In this document: piece by piece, positions 11,105 through 22,335 of the stretch
Layout: every line of letters starts with the position of its first letter
Numbering within the stretch: the first letter of the stretch is position 1
Source: Euphorbia lathyris
Taxonomy: Eukaryota; Streptophyta; Magnoliopsida; Malpighiales; Euphorbiaceae
Direction: 5' to 3'
Length of the DNA stretch: 64,000 bases
NCBI RefSeq assembly: GCF_963576675.1
Contig: NC_088918.1
Coordinates: 60,655,501-60,719,500 of the forward strand
The notes under the pieces: model-generated
The model's database searches: none
The model's input: only the letters and a program-made list of their open reading frames with translations
Told to the model about the DNA's origin: nothing
Position numbers and translations under genes: made by a program

Positions 11105-11945
11105 CTTTGGCAAAAAGCATCCTGAGGCCCCTGATCTTTCATTGTTTGGTGCATTAAGCCCTCGATCTTTCATTTAGACACATTGAGCATTTGATCTTTC
11201 ATATATGGGTGTATTAGGTCCTTTTGTAAATCAATTCATATATGGGTGTATTAAGGGCATGTTTGGTTCAACTAGCTAATGGACATGTTTTAAATTAATC
11301 TACAAATAAATTATAAAATAAAAAATATATTTTACAAATTAATAAAAATAAATTATATAAAGAATAAAAAACAAAAAATAAAAAATTTATTGAACGCAAC
11401 AAAACTTTGTTTTTCGATAATTTTGTTCTAGAAATAAAAATAATGTCATTTTGTGGAAATAAGAAGGATAATTTTATCAATAACAAGTAACTACAAACAA
11501 CTATCCATGAAAAGCTCTAAAAAAGAGTTTTTCGTGAAAAGCTCCAAAATGTTACAGTGTCCAGAGAAAATACTAAACGATGCGGTTATATAAACCTAAC
11601 CAAACGCTATGTTTTCTGCGGTTTGGAGTAAAACACTAATAATTAAACAACTAATAACAAACAGCTTACTACAACCGCAAACAGCTAACAGTAACAGCAA
11701 CATTTATTAGCTAACAGTTGAACCAAACATGTCCTTAATACACTCATATATGAATTGATTTACAAAAGGACCTAATACACCCATATATGAAAGATCAAGG
11801 GCTCAATGTGACCAAATGAAAGATCGGGGGCTTAATGCACCAAACAATGAAAGATCAGGGGTTCAATATGTCTAAATGAAAGATCGAGGGCTTAATGCAC
11901 CAAACAATAAAAGATCAGGGCGTCAGAATGCTTTTGCCAATAACT
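11105..11945. mobile_element. Long-TIR foldback element (Mutator-like), split by a MITE
   Basis: The left arm (from TTGGCAAAAAGCATCCTGA at about 11107) and right arm (ending TCAGAATGCTTTTGCCAA at about 11940) are inverted copies over roughly 150 bases, each containing repeated GATCTTTCAT units. A Harbinger-like MITE occupies the centre (11255-11735). Long arms without a reading frame fit a Mutator-like MITE, but no 9-bp flanking duplication could be found, so the class is tentative. Confidence 0.6.
11255..11735. mobile_element. Harbinger-like MITE, copy A of a two-copy family
   Basis: The ends GGGCATGTTTGGTTCAAC and GTTGAACCAAACATGTCC are inverted repeats, and TAA/TTA flanks fit a Harbinger TSD. 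The interior (TTTTTCGTGAAAAGCTCC, TATAAACCTAACCAAACGCT, TGCGGTTTGGAGT) is nearly the same as the element at 23446-24146, so both belong to one family. No coding sequence. Confidence 0.75.
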
Positions 11946-12319
11946 TTTTGCTATTAGGTAAAACTAACATATTCTTGGTCCCTCAAAAATAAATAAAAAA
12001 CTAACATATTCTTATAATTTTTAATTAAATATTTTATTTATGTTTTATTATAATTTATTTTACATTTTAAGTATTTTTTTTATTAAGGGATATTTATCTC
12101 TTGTTAGCCTATAAAATAGGAATTGACTTTGACAGTGACTTTACATTTTATAGAAAAATGATAATAAAAAAATTTAATGCTAACTTTTTTTTTTTTTTTT
12201 TTTTGCTGTTGTTAGGAGTATTTTTTTTATAACACCAACCGGTTGGTATTCCTTGACCGGTTGATGATTGTTATACTCCACTGTACTGTCTCCCACCCAC
12301 TATCTAGTCAATAAGATCT

Positions 12320-12855
12320 ACGGTAAATTACATCTAGGTTCACCGAACTTTACTCATTTACATATTATGATCATTAAATTGCAAAGCATAACATAAGAAT
12401 CACTTAACTTTACACTTTCTAATATTATGACCTCTAAATTTTACTAACGTCTTCAAATCACCATTAACGATCTGAAGATGAAAATGTTTAAGAATTAAAG
12501 TTGTTTAGAACAACATTTACTATAAAACCATATTTTTTTTTTCAAAATCACAATTTCTCTTAGAGGTTTCTCTATCTAAAAATTTAATTTTTCTCTCCTA
12601 ACAAAACAACATCTAAATAACTTCAAAATGCAACAATTTTGAAAAATTAAATTTTCTTAGAATATCAATAATTTTTGGAATTTTTTTTTGAGGTCGTAAA
12701 AAGTCATTTTAAAATATTAGTTAAAGTTTAGTGGTCATAATATTAGAAAGTGTAAAATTAAATGGTTTTTATATTACATTTTGAAATTTAGTAGTCATAC
12801 CGTAAAAATGAATAAAGTTTGGTGGCTATTAGTATAATTTTTCATTCCTAAATGT
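12320..12855. mobile_element. Long-TIR MITE
   Basis: The first about 110 bases (GGTAAATTACATCTAGG, then ACTTTACACTTTCTAAT) recur inverted at the right end (ATTAGAAAGTGTAAAATT, then AGTATAATTTTTCATT), flanking an AT-rich non-coding centre. Arms of this length suggest the Mutator-like group; no clear TSD was found. The palindrome ACCAACCGGTTGGT lies just outside at about 12233-12246. Confidence 0.55.
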
Positions 12856-13158
12856 AATTTTTTACTGCACACAATTTAATGGGTTACATGTTTATTATGT
12901 TTCAGATAATTAATGCAGTACTGGACCATTTTATTTAATATAGGATGAAAAGTAATATGACGTGAGGGGTTAAATGTATCATTGATCACTGAATTTATAT
13001 GGTAGTCTCAAAATGGTAATTTAATTTCAGATTGTTTTGATAAAATCACTAAATTTTGAGTTTTGTCTAATTGATCACTCCGTCCATTTCAGTAATTAAA
13101 AGACATCAGAATGGTGATATAAGTGACACGTCAACATGAGTCAACTAAGATCTCTGAA

Positions 13159-16100
13159 TGTAATATCCGTAAATTTAGGGAGTGATTTTGTAAAATAAAA
13201 ATTATAAAAGTTATTTTAAATTATATTAATGTAGGTGTATTATTTTAACATTTTATTATTATTGGTTAGTTATTATAATAACTTATATCAAATTATCTAT
13301 TAGTTATTATCATTATATTAACTTATGTAAAATTGTTTATTAGTATTATTATTATATTAGAAGGGTTGGCGGTGATTTTCTTTTTCCAGAATCAAGCCCT
13401 TCCTCCTGCGCCGTCTTCGTCTTCGTTTTCCTTTTCTCTTTTTATTTTAATTTCTTCCATAACTCCATATTTCGGGCACCATTTGAGATAAAAATTTCAC
13501 CATTCAATTCCTTATCATGTAAGGAAGATTTCAAGACCAATATTGCTATTTTTCAGATCGAAAAATGTGGTGATCGGTGCGTGCGTTTTTCACCGACAAA
13601 GTGTTAGATTTCGACCTTTCAAGTGATTTTAATAGCGAAAAGGAGCATACTTTTGGACTCTCCGAAACGTTGGCTATCTTGTGGTAGTCTCGGTTCGTGC
13701 TTTCGACAACTTCGGTGAATTTCCGACCACCGGTTTCCGGCGAAACTCCGGTGAGCGTTCCGGACAGACTTTTAATCATTTTGTTTAGGTTCCATTCTAT
13801 ATAATATTGCTTCTTAATTCTTGGTCTATTAGGAGAATTGAACTAATTAGACTAATATGAAATCTTAAAGTAATTGGTGGGGTTAGGTGCATTTTGAATA
13901 TACTTTTGCATATATATTATTGTTTCAATAATAATTAAATATAAGAATGCATTTCTATAATTATAGGAGAGGAAGAGACGGGTGAGCAGGACCCCGAACA
14001 GTTTGATTAGCTTTTGAGACGAGAGGTAATCATAATTATAAATATTTATATCTATATCTATATATATATATATATATCTACGTAATTAATACTTATATGC
14101 CTATATACATTATAATTTATTCCAAAAAGGGTTATGTCTATCTATACTGTTTTAGGAAGAATTGTTTATATGTTATTATGCCTATAACTATATGTCAATA
14201 TATTTAATATATGTATATTCATTCTAGGAAAGTTATATCTATAACTTATTGGTATATTATATGTTGTTCATGATAATGTTAAGTATGCGCTAGTTTTTGT
14301 TATGGACAATCAATTGTTTTGGTGAACCATTATTATTTAGTGGTATGGTTTTGCTTAATTAAATCGTAGAAGGTGCATATTATCTTATCACATGTTGAAT
14401 CATTACCTTACAAGGAAAATGTCTGTGGTTGAATGAAAAGACGTCTCATTTTAGAATTTCACTTAATTAGCTAGCTTAAGTGGATAGGTACAATGGTCTG
14501 GAGGTTGTTGATACTGTGAATGTGTACACCTGTCTTGAAAGAGGAGACGATGGGGTGTTATTAAATTTTGGATCGGGTTTGGTACTGCGTCTTGCAAGAT
14601 TAGACGATAGCAGTACCGTTATAGAAGTACTTATATTGTGAAGTCTTAAGGTTGTGTGTCTTGCAAGAGTAGACGATAACACATACCTATTTTGATGATA
14701 AAACACCATGGGACCATTATATATATATATACATTACTTAGGTCTAGCTAGTACCCTCAAAATAAATATAACTTTAGGATATTAGGCGTAGTAAAGAGTC
14801 TGGTTTGTGATATCATCTTTTTAATTTTAATGATTACTTGACTGATCAAATATAATATATGTGAACTGTATGTGTATATATATATATTTACCATTATGCT
14901 TATTGAGTAGGCAGCTCACCCCTTGCCATGTTGAAATTTTCAGGCTAGGTTCAGAAGTTCTCCTATTTGCTAGATTTTCAGGTTTTCCTGCATTCAGGCT
15001 GGCCAGCACAACGGTCTTATTTCCATTAGCAAATTTTATAGACATTCATTATACTATTGGATTTGATTATTGTTTAGATTTAAAAGAATATTGTTGACAG
15101 GTTAAATTGTTGGTTATTTAATTCTTTGGTTGTGAGATTTTGATAGACGGTAATAAATGAGGAGCCTTTATATAATTATGTTGGTGATTTTTTCCTAGGG
15201 AGTATTAGAGGTGATATGACATTCGTAGGGTTAGAACCTGCCATAAACATGCATAGTTTAACATGATACTTAATATTATTGTTTTCACATTTCAGAATCA
15301 TGTCATCTAATGGGAATGAGAATGCTGGCCAAGCATCTAGCGAAGGGTCTGTAGGTCAGAGTGCGCCCACCAGGCTAGGTGGAAACTCTTCATTAGGCGT
15401 ACCTAACTTTGCACCAGCAATGCAACAATTCGTCGAAGCCATAGGCACAATGGCGGCTCAGTTACAAAATCAGTTTCAAAATGTACAAGCACATGCACCA
15501 CTGGTTCCATCTTTTGACAGAAACTTAGAGGGTCTCAGAAGGTTGGGAGCTGAGACCTTTAAGGGGACACTAGACCCCGAGGAAGCAGAAGTTTGGCTTA
15601 TAAAGGTTGAGGACGTGTTGAACTCAATGAACTGCCCTCTTGAGAGTAGAGTGAGGTACACTGTGACACTCCTGGCTGGTGATGCATTAATATGGTGGAA
15701 AGCAGTGATGAGGGGTAGAGATGATCAAGCAGTTACATGGGAGGATTTCAGGAATTTATTCAATGATAAGTACTGTTCTCAAGAATATCGAGATGAAAAA
15801 CAGATGGAATTTATGAATCTAAAGCAGAACGAGATGTCAATAGCTGAGTATGAGAACCGTTTTGCTGCATTATCTCGGTATGCACCACTTATGACTGAAG
15901 ATGAACGGTGTAGAAGATTTGAGCGCGGTCTGACCCCTAGAATCAAAGCTTGTGTGGCTAATTGTGTCAAAAATTACCGTATCCTCCATGAGACAGCTGC
16001 TAAACTTGAGAAGGCTTTTAATGAAGGGGAGACACTGGCAGCTAAGAGAGCTAGATCTGAGAGTCAGGGAGAGCAGGGTCGATCGACCAAGAGGAGTGGA

Positions 16101-16382
16101 TCGCAATCCTTCACTAGTGGAAGGGGCAGTTTTTCACAGAGTGGTAGTAGCTATCGAGGAGGAGGTAGATTTGGGGGTAGCAGCTCAGCAGACTCTGGCC
16201 AAGTTTCAGGTGGCCTGAGCACCTATTGCTCACCATCTTTTAGGAGCAACAGAGGATCTAGTAGTGGATCAGGGAGTGCTTTCAGAGGAGGTGGTAGACG
16301 CGTTTTAAAGCCGTGAGGCCCAATGTGTTGGAATTGGGCCAAAGCGGAAAATATCTACATGGTATTGGACCAGGGTGTTACA
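13159..16382 (+). mobile_element. Internally deleted Ty3/gypsy element (Tekay/Del-like) with gag only
   Basis: It starts TGTAATATCC and ends GGGTGTTACA, mutated and intact forms of the TGTAACACCC/GGGTGTTACA LTR ends. A perfect 5-bp TSD, CTGAA, flanks it (13154-13158 and 16383-16387). LTR-type leader sequence occupies the first 2 kb, then a gag ORF, then only about 80 bases of LTR tail (from CGCGTTTTAAAGCCGTGAGG). Protease, RT, RNase H, integrase and nearly all of the 3' LTR are missing. No TGGTATCAGAGC-type primer site is visible before gag, so sequence may also be missing there. Confidence 0.7.
15300..16316 (+). CDS. gag: Gypsy Gag polyprotein, C-terminally truncated
   Basis: The capsid region of a chromovirus-type Gag, which would assemble the cytoplasmic virus-like particle. 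The start is the ATG at 15300 (MSSNGNEN); the frame is open upstream to a TTG but a likely splice acceptor TTTCACATTTCAG precedes the ATG. Residues of about 80-240 carry the retrotransposon gag hallmark blocks: FKGTLDPEEAEVWL, GDALIWWKAV, WEDFRNLFNDKYC and FERGLTPRI. The tail is Gly/Ser/Arg-rich and normally leads to a CCHC zinc knuckle, but here the frame runs into LTR sequence (VLKP, stop) because the rest of the element is deleted. It is uninterrupted otherwise, and it is clearly not a host gene. Confidence 0.8.
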   Translation: MSSNGNENAGQASSEGSVGQSAPTRLGGNSSLGVPNFAPAMQQFVEAIGTMAAQLQNQFQNVQAHAPLVPSFDRNLEGLRRLGAETFKGTLDPEEAEVWLIKVEDVLNSMNCPLESRVRYTVTLLAGDALIWWKAVMRGRDDQAVTWEDFRNLFNDKYCSQEYRDEKQMEFMNLKQNEMSIAEYENRFAALSRYAPLMTEDERCRRFERGLTPRIKACVANCVKNYRILHETAAKLEKAFNEGETLAAKRARSESQGEQGRSTKRSGSQSFTSGRGSFSQSGSSYRGGGRFGGSSSADSGQVSGGLSTYCSPSFRSNRGSSSGSGSAFRGGGRRVLKP

Positions 16383-16907
16383 CTGAATGAAACGACATAT
16401 GGCATCCACATATGCGTCGTCTAGTTATCACGTGTTGGTTATTTTTATGAAAAAAATTTAGTTTTTTTTAATAAAAATAACCGACACATGTCATTTCGAT
16501 CAGAGATCTTAGTTGATTCATACTGACGTATTTGTTATAGCCTCATTTCGATGCCTTTAACCACTAAAATAAGCAAAGTAATGTAATTAAGACAACACTC
16601 AAAATTGAATGATTTTATTGAAATAAATTATAATTAAGTGAGTATTTTGAGATAATCATATAAATTAAATGATTAAACCTATGACAAACATAGTTGTTGA
16701 TCACAGCTGTCAGTGAACTACTATCCAACAATTAAGTCAATCTTTTATTAACGTTTTCATAATTATATTTTATTGAATGGTATATATTACAATCTCCTCG
16801 TTGATACTACTTTTCATATGTTTCGGATAATTAGGGCACTAGTGGGTCATTTTATAAAAAAATTCACTATGATAGGCTTTGTAATAGAATTAACGTTACA
16901 ACATTAG

Positions 16908-17283
16908 GGTAAATAATTTATTAGTTCCTAGTTTTTATCTAAAATACTGTTTAGTCCCTCTATTTTGAAAAACACATTATAAGATCCATAACTTTTACTA
17001 ATATTAACCATTTGATCATTTTATCTAGTTTTTTTAGACTTGTAATCGTTATATTTTAGCATAAATAAATATATATAAAATAACAGAGTAACATGATCAA
17101 TTTGTATTGTACTGTGGTTATCCTAAAAGTTAAGATATGATCGGTTAAAAATCTAAAAAAATAGATAAAAGGACCACAAGGTTAATATTGGCAAAAGATA
17201 AGGACTTTAAAATGTGTTTTTCAAAATAGGGGGGCTAAATAGTGTGTTTGGTAAAAACTAGAGGACTAATAAATTATTTATCC
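16908..17283. mobile_element. Long-TIR MITE
   Basis: The left arm GGTAAATAATTTATTAG..TAGTCCCTCTATTTTGAAAAACAC matches the inverted right arm GTGTTTTTCAAAATAGG..CTAATAAATTATTTATCC over roughly 90 bases. Non-coding; the ORF at 17242-17430 straddles its end by chance. No TSD was found. Confidence 0.6.
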
Positions 17284-17475
17284 TTGTTTTTAACTAAATT
17301 TAATGTAACATCTAAATCTATGAATTGTTTGGTTGCTCAATTTTATGTTCAAACATATTTACCTTTTTACTTTAAAATTGAAAGTTTTAGACCTTTGGAT
17401 AGTGGTTTCATCTTCGCTTTTTACATTTGAAAAAATAGTCTTTTATAAAAACATGGAATCTATACTTTTTGTAAA

Positions 17476-17967
17476 GGCTTAATAGGCACACAGCCCCCTA
17501 AACTTGTAACTTTTTTCACCTGACCCCCTCAACTTAGGAGACAACCTCTCAACCCCCTCAACTCTCCAAAAACATCACATACAACCCCTTACACTCATAT
17601 GTTCGGTTAAAATATTGACCCGTGTAGAAAACGCGCTTGACTGTTGACCACACCAATGTCACGTGTCACTTTTTTATTAAAATTTTCCATTCTGGCATAA
17701 GAATTCTGATCGAAATCCATCTCTGGTAGTTGCTCGCCGAGCAGGGGTCTCAATGGAAAAATTTAATAAAAAATGACACGTGGCATTAGTGTGGTCAACA
17801 GTCAAGCGCGTTTTCTACACGGGTCAATATTTTGACCGAACATAGGGGTGTAAGGGGCTGTATGTGATGTTTTTGGAGAGTTGAGGGGGTTGAGAGGTTG
17901 TCCCCTAAGTTGAGGGCGCCAAATGAAAAAAAGTTACAAGTTTAGGGGGTTGGATGCCTATTAAGCC
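17476..17967. mobile_element. Mutator-like MITE with 9-bp TSD, 492 bp
   Basis: TIRs of about 190 bases start GGCTTAATAGGCACACAGCC and end GGATGCCTATTAAGCC. Perfect 9-bp direct repeats TTTTGTAAA flank the element (17467-17475, 17968-17976), the classical Mutator duplication size. Internal TCAACAGTCAAGCGCG is shared by both arms. Non-coding. Confidence 0.85.
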
Positions 17968-18247
17968 TTTTGTAAAAACAGTTTTTTCTAACAGTAACAA
18001 ACAACCGTAATAGTAAACAACAAACAGTATGTAAAACAAACGAGTCTCAAATTTAGATATGCCTTATCTTGTTTTTTTATTTTATATATTAGTTTTGATA
18101 TTCTTTTATTCATTATGTGTTTGCGTAGTTGAGGCAAGGAAGAGTTATGTTTTCACATGAAAAGAAGATATGAGTACAAACCTCATCTCCCTTTAATTTT
18201 ATTACTATCTGACACTTTTTCCTCCTTTATTCATTGTTTAGAACTTC

Positions 18248-18675
18248 GGCCTGTTTGGGAATTAGTTGTTAGCTGATTACATTAGCTGTTAGCTGATTAC
18301 ATTAGCTGTTAGTTGATTACATTAGCTGATTTGACTAGCTGATTTGATTAGCTGTTTGTGTAGACCTGTTTGGTAAAAATTAGCTGATTGATAATAGCGG
18401 TTTGTGCAAAAAGACGAATAAGGACATTAATTTTGGCGCAGGAGAAGAGGGAGTCCATCTATTAGGGTTAAAGAAGTCCATTAATTTTAATATTGCAAAA
18501 CGCTAATTGAAAAAGCTCATTTTAAGAGTTTTCTCTAAATTAGCGTTTTCATCCCAAAACTCTCTCCCAAACCTCTCTCCACCAAACACTCCAATTAGCG
18601 GTTTCAGTGGTCAAATCTCTAAAGTTGGTCAAAACCGCTCTTTTTATCCCAAAACGCTCTTTACCAAACAGGGCC
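18248..18675. mobile_element. GGCCTGTTTGG-family MITE, copy 1
   Basis: The ends GGCCTGTTTGG and CCAAACAGGGCC are inverted, flanked by TTC (18245-18247, 18676-18678). The interior is almost the same as copy 2 at 20673-21068. Near its left end a unit of about 20 bases, GATTACATTAGCTGTTAGCT, is repeated three times, whereas copy 2 has it once. The 60-codon ORF inside is a by-product, since its frame is in both copies only through sequence identity. Confidence 0.8.
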
Positions 18676-19462
18676 TTCATCTCACCTAAATTTTATTACT
18701 ATCTAACACTTTTTCCCATTTATTATACTATATTTTTTCTTCATTTGTTTTTATAATTGTTACTATAATTTTTTCTTATTAAAGAAAAGTTTTCCAATTT
18801 AGTTTTCTTATCATTGTTACCATACTTTTAATGTCTCCCCGAAAGCAATTTTTTCAAATTTATTTTATCTTTATCATTGTTACTATAATTTTTATTGTTT
18901 TCTTAAAACCAAATTGCCAATGTATATATTCAACATAAAGAATAACCATTAAATTTTTCCTATCATTATTATTAGGGAAATTTACAATGTTAATGATTAT
19001 ATACTTATTCACTTCTTACAATCTCACATTATATGAATAATTACCATTTATTAGTATATAAATAATTCTAACTAGTATTTTTTTTTTGGTAAGAAGGGAA
19101 GAAAAAAAAAATACTTGTTTACTACTGCACTATTAAAATTATAAAAGATAAATAAATAAAACCATAGTCATAAAAAAACATATTACAGTTCAGTAACGTT
19201 TCAGTTCAGTATTATTTCAGTTCAGTAATTCTAACTAGTATATTTGGTTACGGTTCATTTATTCTACACTTTTTCCCATTTTATTACTATCTAACCTCAA
19301 ATATAACTGCTTCTCTTTCTACTTTTTAGAGGTTAAAAAAAATATTTGTCCAACCCAACCACTATAATAACAAAATGACGAAAGGTTAGCATGCCAAAGG
19401 CAAAAAGAAAAAAAAAATTTGCTCAGTCCGGACACCTAAACTTTAAAAAATTACTACTCTAA

Positions 19463-20393
19463 CGGGGTGTTTGTTAGAAGGGATATAGGAGGTATGATAG
19501 GGATAAAAAAACACGAGATAAGTTATCCCATGTTTGTTTGGAAGATAGAAGAGTGAGATATATGAGGGATAAGCTTTTTATCCCTCAAATCCTATACCCA
19601 TGAGGGGGTGGGATAAGGAGGTGAGATAAGCTCCTGTGATTTTAATAGGATGGAAAAAGTCTATCTTATCCCTCAAATTAATGTTATATAGTTTAAATAA
19701 GGTTAAAATAGTAAAATGTATTATTTTATCGCTATCCCTATCCCACATACCAAACATTGCATAATGATGACTTGTGGAGAATTTCCGATTAGCTTCCGTC
19801 CCTGTGGGGGGCGTCGTTGGGTTCGACGGGGGGAAGCTCCGATGCCAAAGTCAGTATAAGGTATGAAAGAATAAACTGAATTGACAAAGTAGGGTTTCTA
19901 GGATTGCGTGAATATGTACCTTGATAGCTTGAGATGCAAGCTATATATAGTAGTGAAGTTGTAACCATTAGTAACTAGAAAGTCTCCATTAATGCTTCAT
20001 TAATGGCGGTTATAGGTTTCCTTTAAGTACGCATGTTAGCTTATTAATAGCTTATTAATAGTTTTTATTGCGGGATCGGCTCAGCTGTTCCGCTGGCGGG
20101 TTGAGAGGTTATGGCGATTCGCCACATAGGTTCGCCCGCGGACCCCTTGTGGTGAGGTCTTGGTGATCCGCCTGTCGGATCCCCTTGCTTGATACGCCGT
20201 AACATTCCGGTATCAGGCGATTAATACGTGGCCGCTCTAGACGAATATCTCTTTTGATTCTTTGGATAATATCACAATGTTATCACATAATAATTCTCGA
20301 CTATCATATTTTTATCATTATCCAAACTATTTATCCTTATCCATATCCCAACATTTATCATTATCCCTATCCCAATAGAATACCAAACGCCCG
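19463..20393. mobile_element. Harbinger-like element, split by a solo LTR
   Basis: The ends CGGGGTGTTTGTTA and TACCAAACGCCCG are inverted, flanked by TAA (19460-19462, 20394-20396). The body is built of GGGATAAG/CTTATCCC motifs. A second, diverged copy lies inverted at 50348-50687. The interior is interrupted at 19765-20285 by a solo LTR. Confidence 0.75.
19765..20285 (-). mobile_element. Solo LTR, 521 bp, GC-richer than its surroundings
   Basis: It starts TGATGAC and ends GTTATCA on the plus strand (TG..CA), with perfect 5-bp TSDs CATAA (19760-19764, 20286-20290). Orientation is inferred as minus, because CTATATATAGCTTGCATC-type TATA sequence and the GTCGAACCCAACGACGCC stretch then run in the usual U3-to-U5 order. 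The family is probably Ty3/gypsy; no internal domain remains. Confidence 0.65.
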
Positions 20394-20672
20394 TAACTCC
20401 ACAATAGGCTAAAATTAGCCCCTAAATATGAATTTCTGGTTTCTCCACATCCACTGCACAAGATGCATCTTTGTACTGTTTCGAAAGCTCAAACATTGAT
20501 TCCTCAAACTTACCACAGACAAGGCACAAGATACCGCCACGTTGTAAATTTTATACTCAATATCTTTACAGTTTTTTTTTTTTTTTTTTGTTGTATCAAA
20601 CCAATAAAAGAAAGTGGTAGAAAAATAGTGTATATAAAACATTAAGAAAACCTAAATAACTAGCTATATATA

Positions 20673-21068
20673 GGCTCTGTTTGGGAATTAGCTGTTAGCT
20701 GTTAGTTGATTACATTAGCTGATTTGACTAGCTGATTTGATTAGCTGTTTGTGTAGACCTGTTTGGTAAAAATTAACTGATTGATAATAGCGGTTTGTGT
20801 AAAAGGACGAATAAGGGCATTAATTTTGGCGCAGGAGAAGAGGGAGTCTATCTATTAGGGTTAAAGAAGTCCATTAATTTTAATATTGCAAAACGCTAAT
20901 TGAAAAAGCTTCTTTTAAGAGCTTTTTCTAAATTAGCGTTTTCATCCCAAACCTCTCTCCGAAACCTCTCTCCACCAAACACTCCAATTAGCGGTTTCAG
21001 TGGTCAAACCTCTAAAGTTGGTCAAAACCGCTCTTTTTATCCCAAAACGCTCTTTACCAAACATGGCC
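20673..21068. mobile_element. GGCCTGTTTGG-family MITE, copy 2
   Basis: The ends GGCTCTGTTTGGG and CCAAACATGGCC are flanked by ATA (20670-20672, 21069-21071). It is co-linear with copy 1 at 18248-18675 but lacks the extra tandem units. As in copy 1, the flanking repeat is 3 bp and is not TTA/TAA. Confidence 0.75.
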
Positions 21069-21084
21069 ATAGCCTTCTAAAATG

Positions 21085-21690
21085 GATGGATACTAACGTT
21101 TTTGAGCAAAATCAATTTTAACCTTAATATATGAAATTGTTTAAATTTAACCGCAACGTTTTCAAGAAAGATCAATTTTAATTTTAACGTACGAAATGGT
21201 ATAAATTTAATCTCAACGTTTCCAAACTAGATTAATTTTAGCCTTTACGTTATCGAAAATTAGAAAAAATTATTTGACTAGTATTTAACGGTCACTTCAC
21301 ATCTTTCAAATATCAATTATGTATAAAATATTTAATGTATTACTAATTAAATTGCGAAAATTGTGTTAAAATACTAAAAGCTAAATTTGCTATATATAAG
21401 TTAATCACAATTTTTTTTTTATCAATATGTCTTATTAATGTAGTTACAAAAAAAAAAAACCAACAAAAAATGTACAAAACTTCTTTAATTTATCGACAAA
21501 CTTATTTGGAAGATGTGACAATTAAATAACAATCAAATCAGATTTTTCAAATTTTCGACAGTGTACGGTTAAAATTGATCTTGCTTTAACATAAGGGTTG
21601 AATTTATATAATTTCATACCATTAAGACTAAATCTGCACCTCATTAAAAACGTTAGGATTAAATTTGACTCTTATCCCGCCTTGCAAAAT
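21085..21690. mobile_element. Foldback repeat with subterminal direct repeats
   Basis: The left side carries three spaced copies of AACGTTTTCAAG..GATCAATTTTAA-type units; the right side carries the inverted counterpart (GGTTAAAATTGATCTTG, TTAAAAACGTTAGG). The arrangement suggests a decayed long-TIR DNA element. Ends and TSD are not defined. Confidence 0.45.
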
Positions 21691-22335
21691 AACCAACATG
21701 AATCATATTATCCACTAAAACATGTAAATTTGATTAATTAAAAGAAATAACCTCTCTAACTCCCAAAAACTTGAGGAAACTTGTGTAGAGCTCTAAGAAG
21801 CAGCATAAAGATGAGAGAGAAACATATGAATGCCCAATAGAGAATATGAGTTAAACAAGGTTGATTAAAATAGAATTTCAAGTTCTTTCATCTCCGCTGT
21901 TGTTCAACGGATATGGATCTTGTCATCTGATAAGTTTTGTTTTGTCTTGTTCTTTGACAAATTTCTTTTTTTCTTTTCAATTCTTGCATCAAAATTTTTT
22001 TTATCTATGTCATCATCAAGTAATCATTCTATAGAATGCATTATAACTAAGATGAGAGCTTTTTAATGAAATATCAGTCCTCAGCTAGTCGAGGTCATGG
22101 CTATCAAAGAAGCTTTAAGTTTGATTAAGATGCATTGTTCCAGTAAAAAAATTCAAATTTAGTTGGATTGTGTTGTCATAGTCAATAGTGCCGGCTCTAG
22201 GGGGAGTTCTCCTATACCAGCGCCTAGGGCCTCACTATTTGTGAGGTTTTTTTTTTTTTTTTGTGAAAGGCCTCCATTTTTAGTTACCAGAAGTTAGGCC
22301 TTTTTATATATTAATTTATTTTTAGGTGCCTTCTA

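Larger units (their letters stand above)
12970..16690. mobile_element. Long-TIR MITE split by a gypsy insertion
   Basis: The segments 12970-13158 and 16388-16690 are inverted partners: left GTCTCAAAATGG..AAATCACTAAATTTTGAG..GTCAACTAAGATCTCTGA, right the reverse order ending in TATTTTGAGATAATC and TTAAATGATTAAACC. They are joined by the CTGAA repeats that bracket the gypsy element 13159-16382, so the MITE predates that insertion. Its own TSD was not resolved. Confidence 0.6.

Noticed and set aside
11105..11945. 9-bp Mutator target duplication for the outer foldback
   Set aside because: No matching direct repeats flank the arms in any register tried, so the class is left tentative.
12182..12205. 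Poly(T) run as the tail of a reverse LINE or SINE
   Set aside because: No adjacent retroelement sequence or target repeat; probably a simple homopolymer.
14030..14085. TATATATA stretch as a promoter
   Set aside because: Low-complexity AT repeats in LTR leader DNA without an ordered leader or exon.
18507..21121. Two similar 60-73-codon ORFs (MKKL.. proteins) as a small gene family
   Set aside because: Both lie inside the two copies of one MITE; the similarity is that of the transposon DNA, and neither has a promoter or conserved protein pattern.
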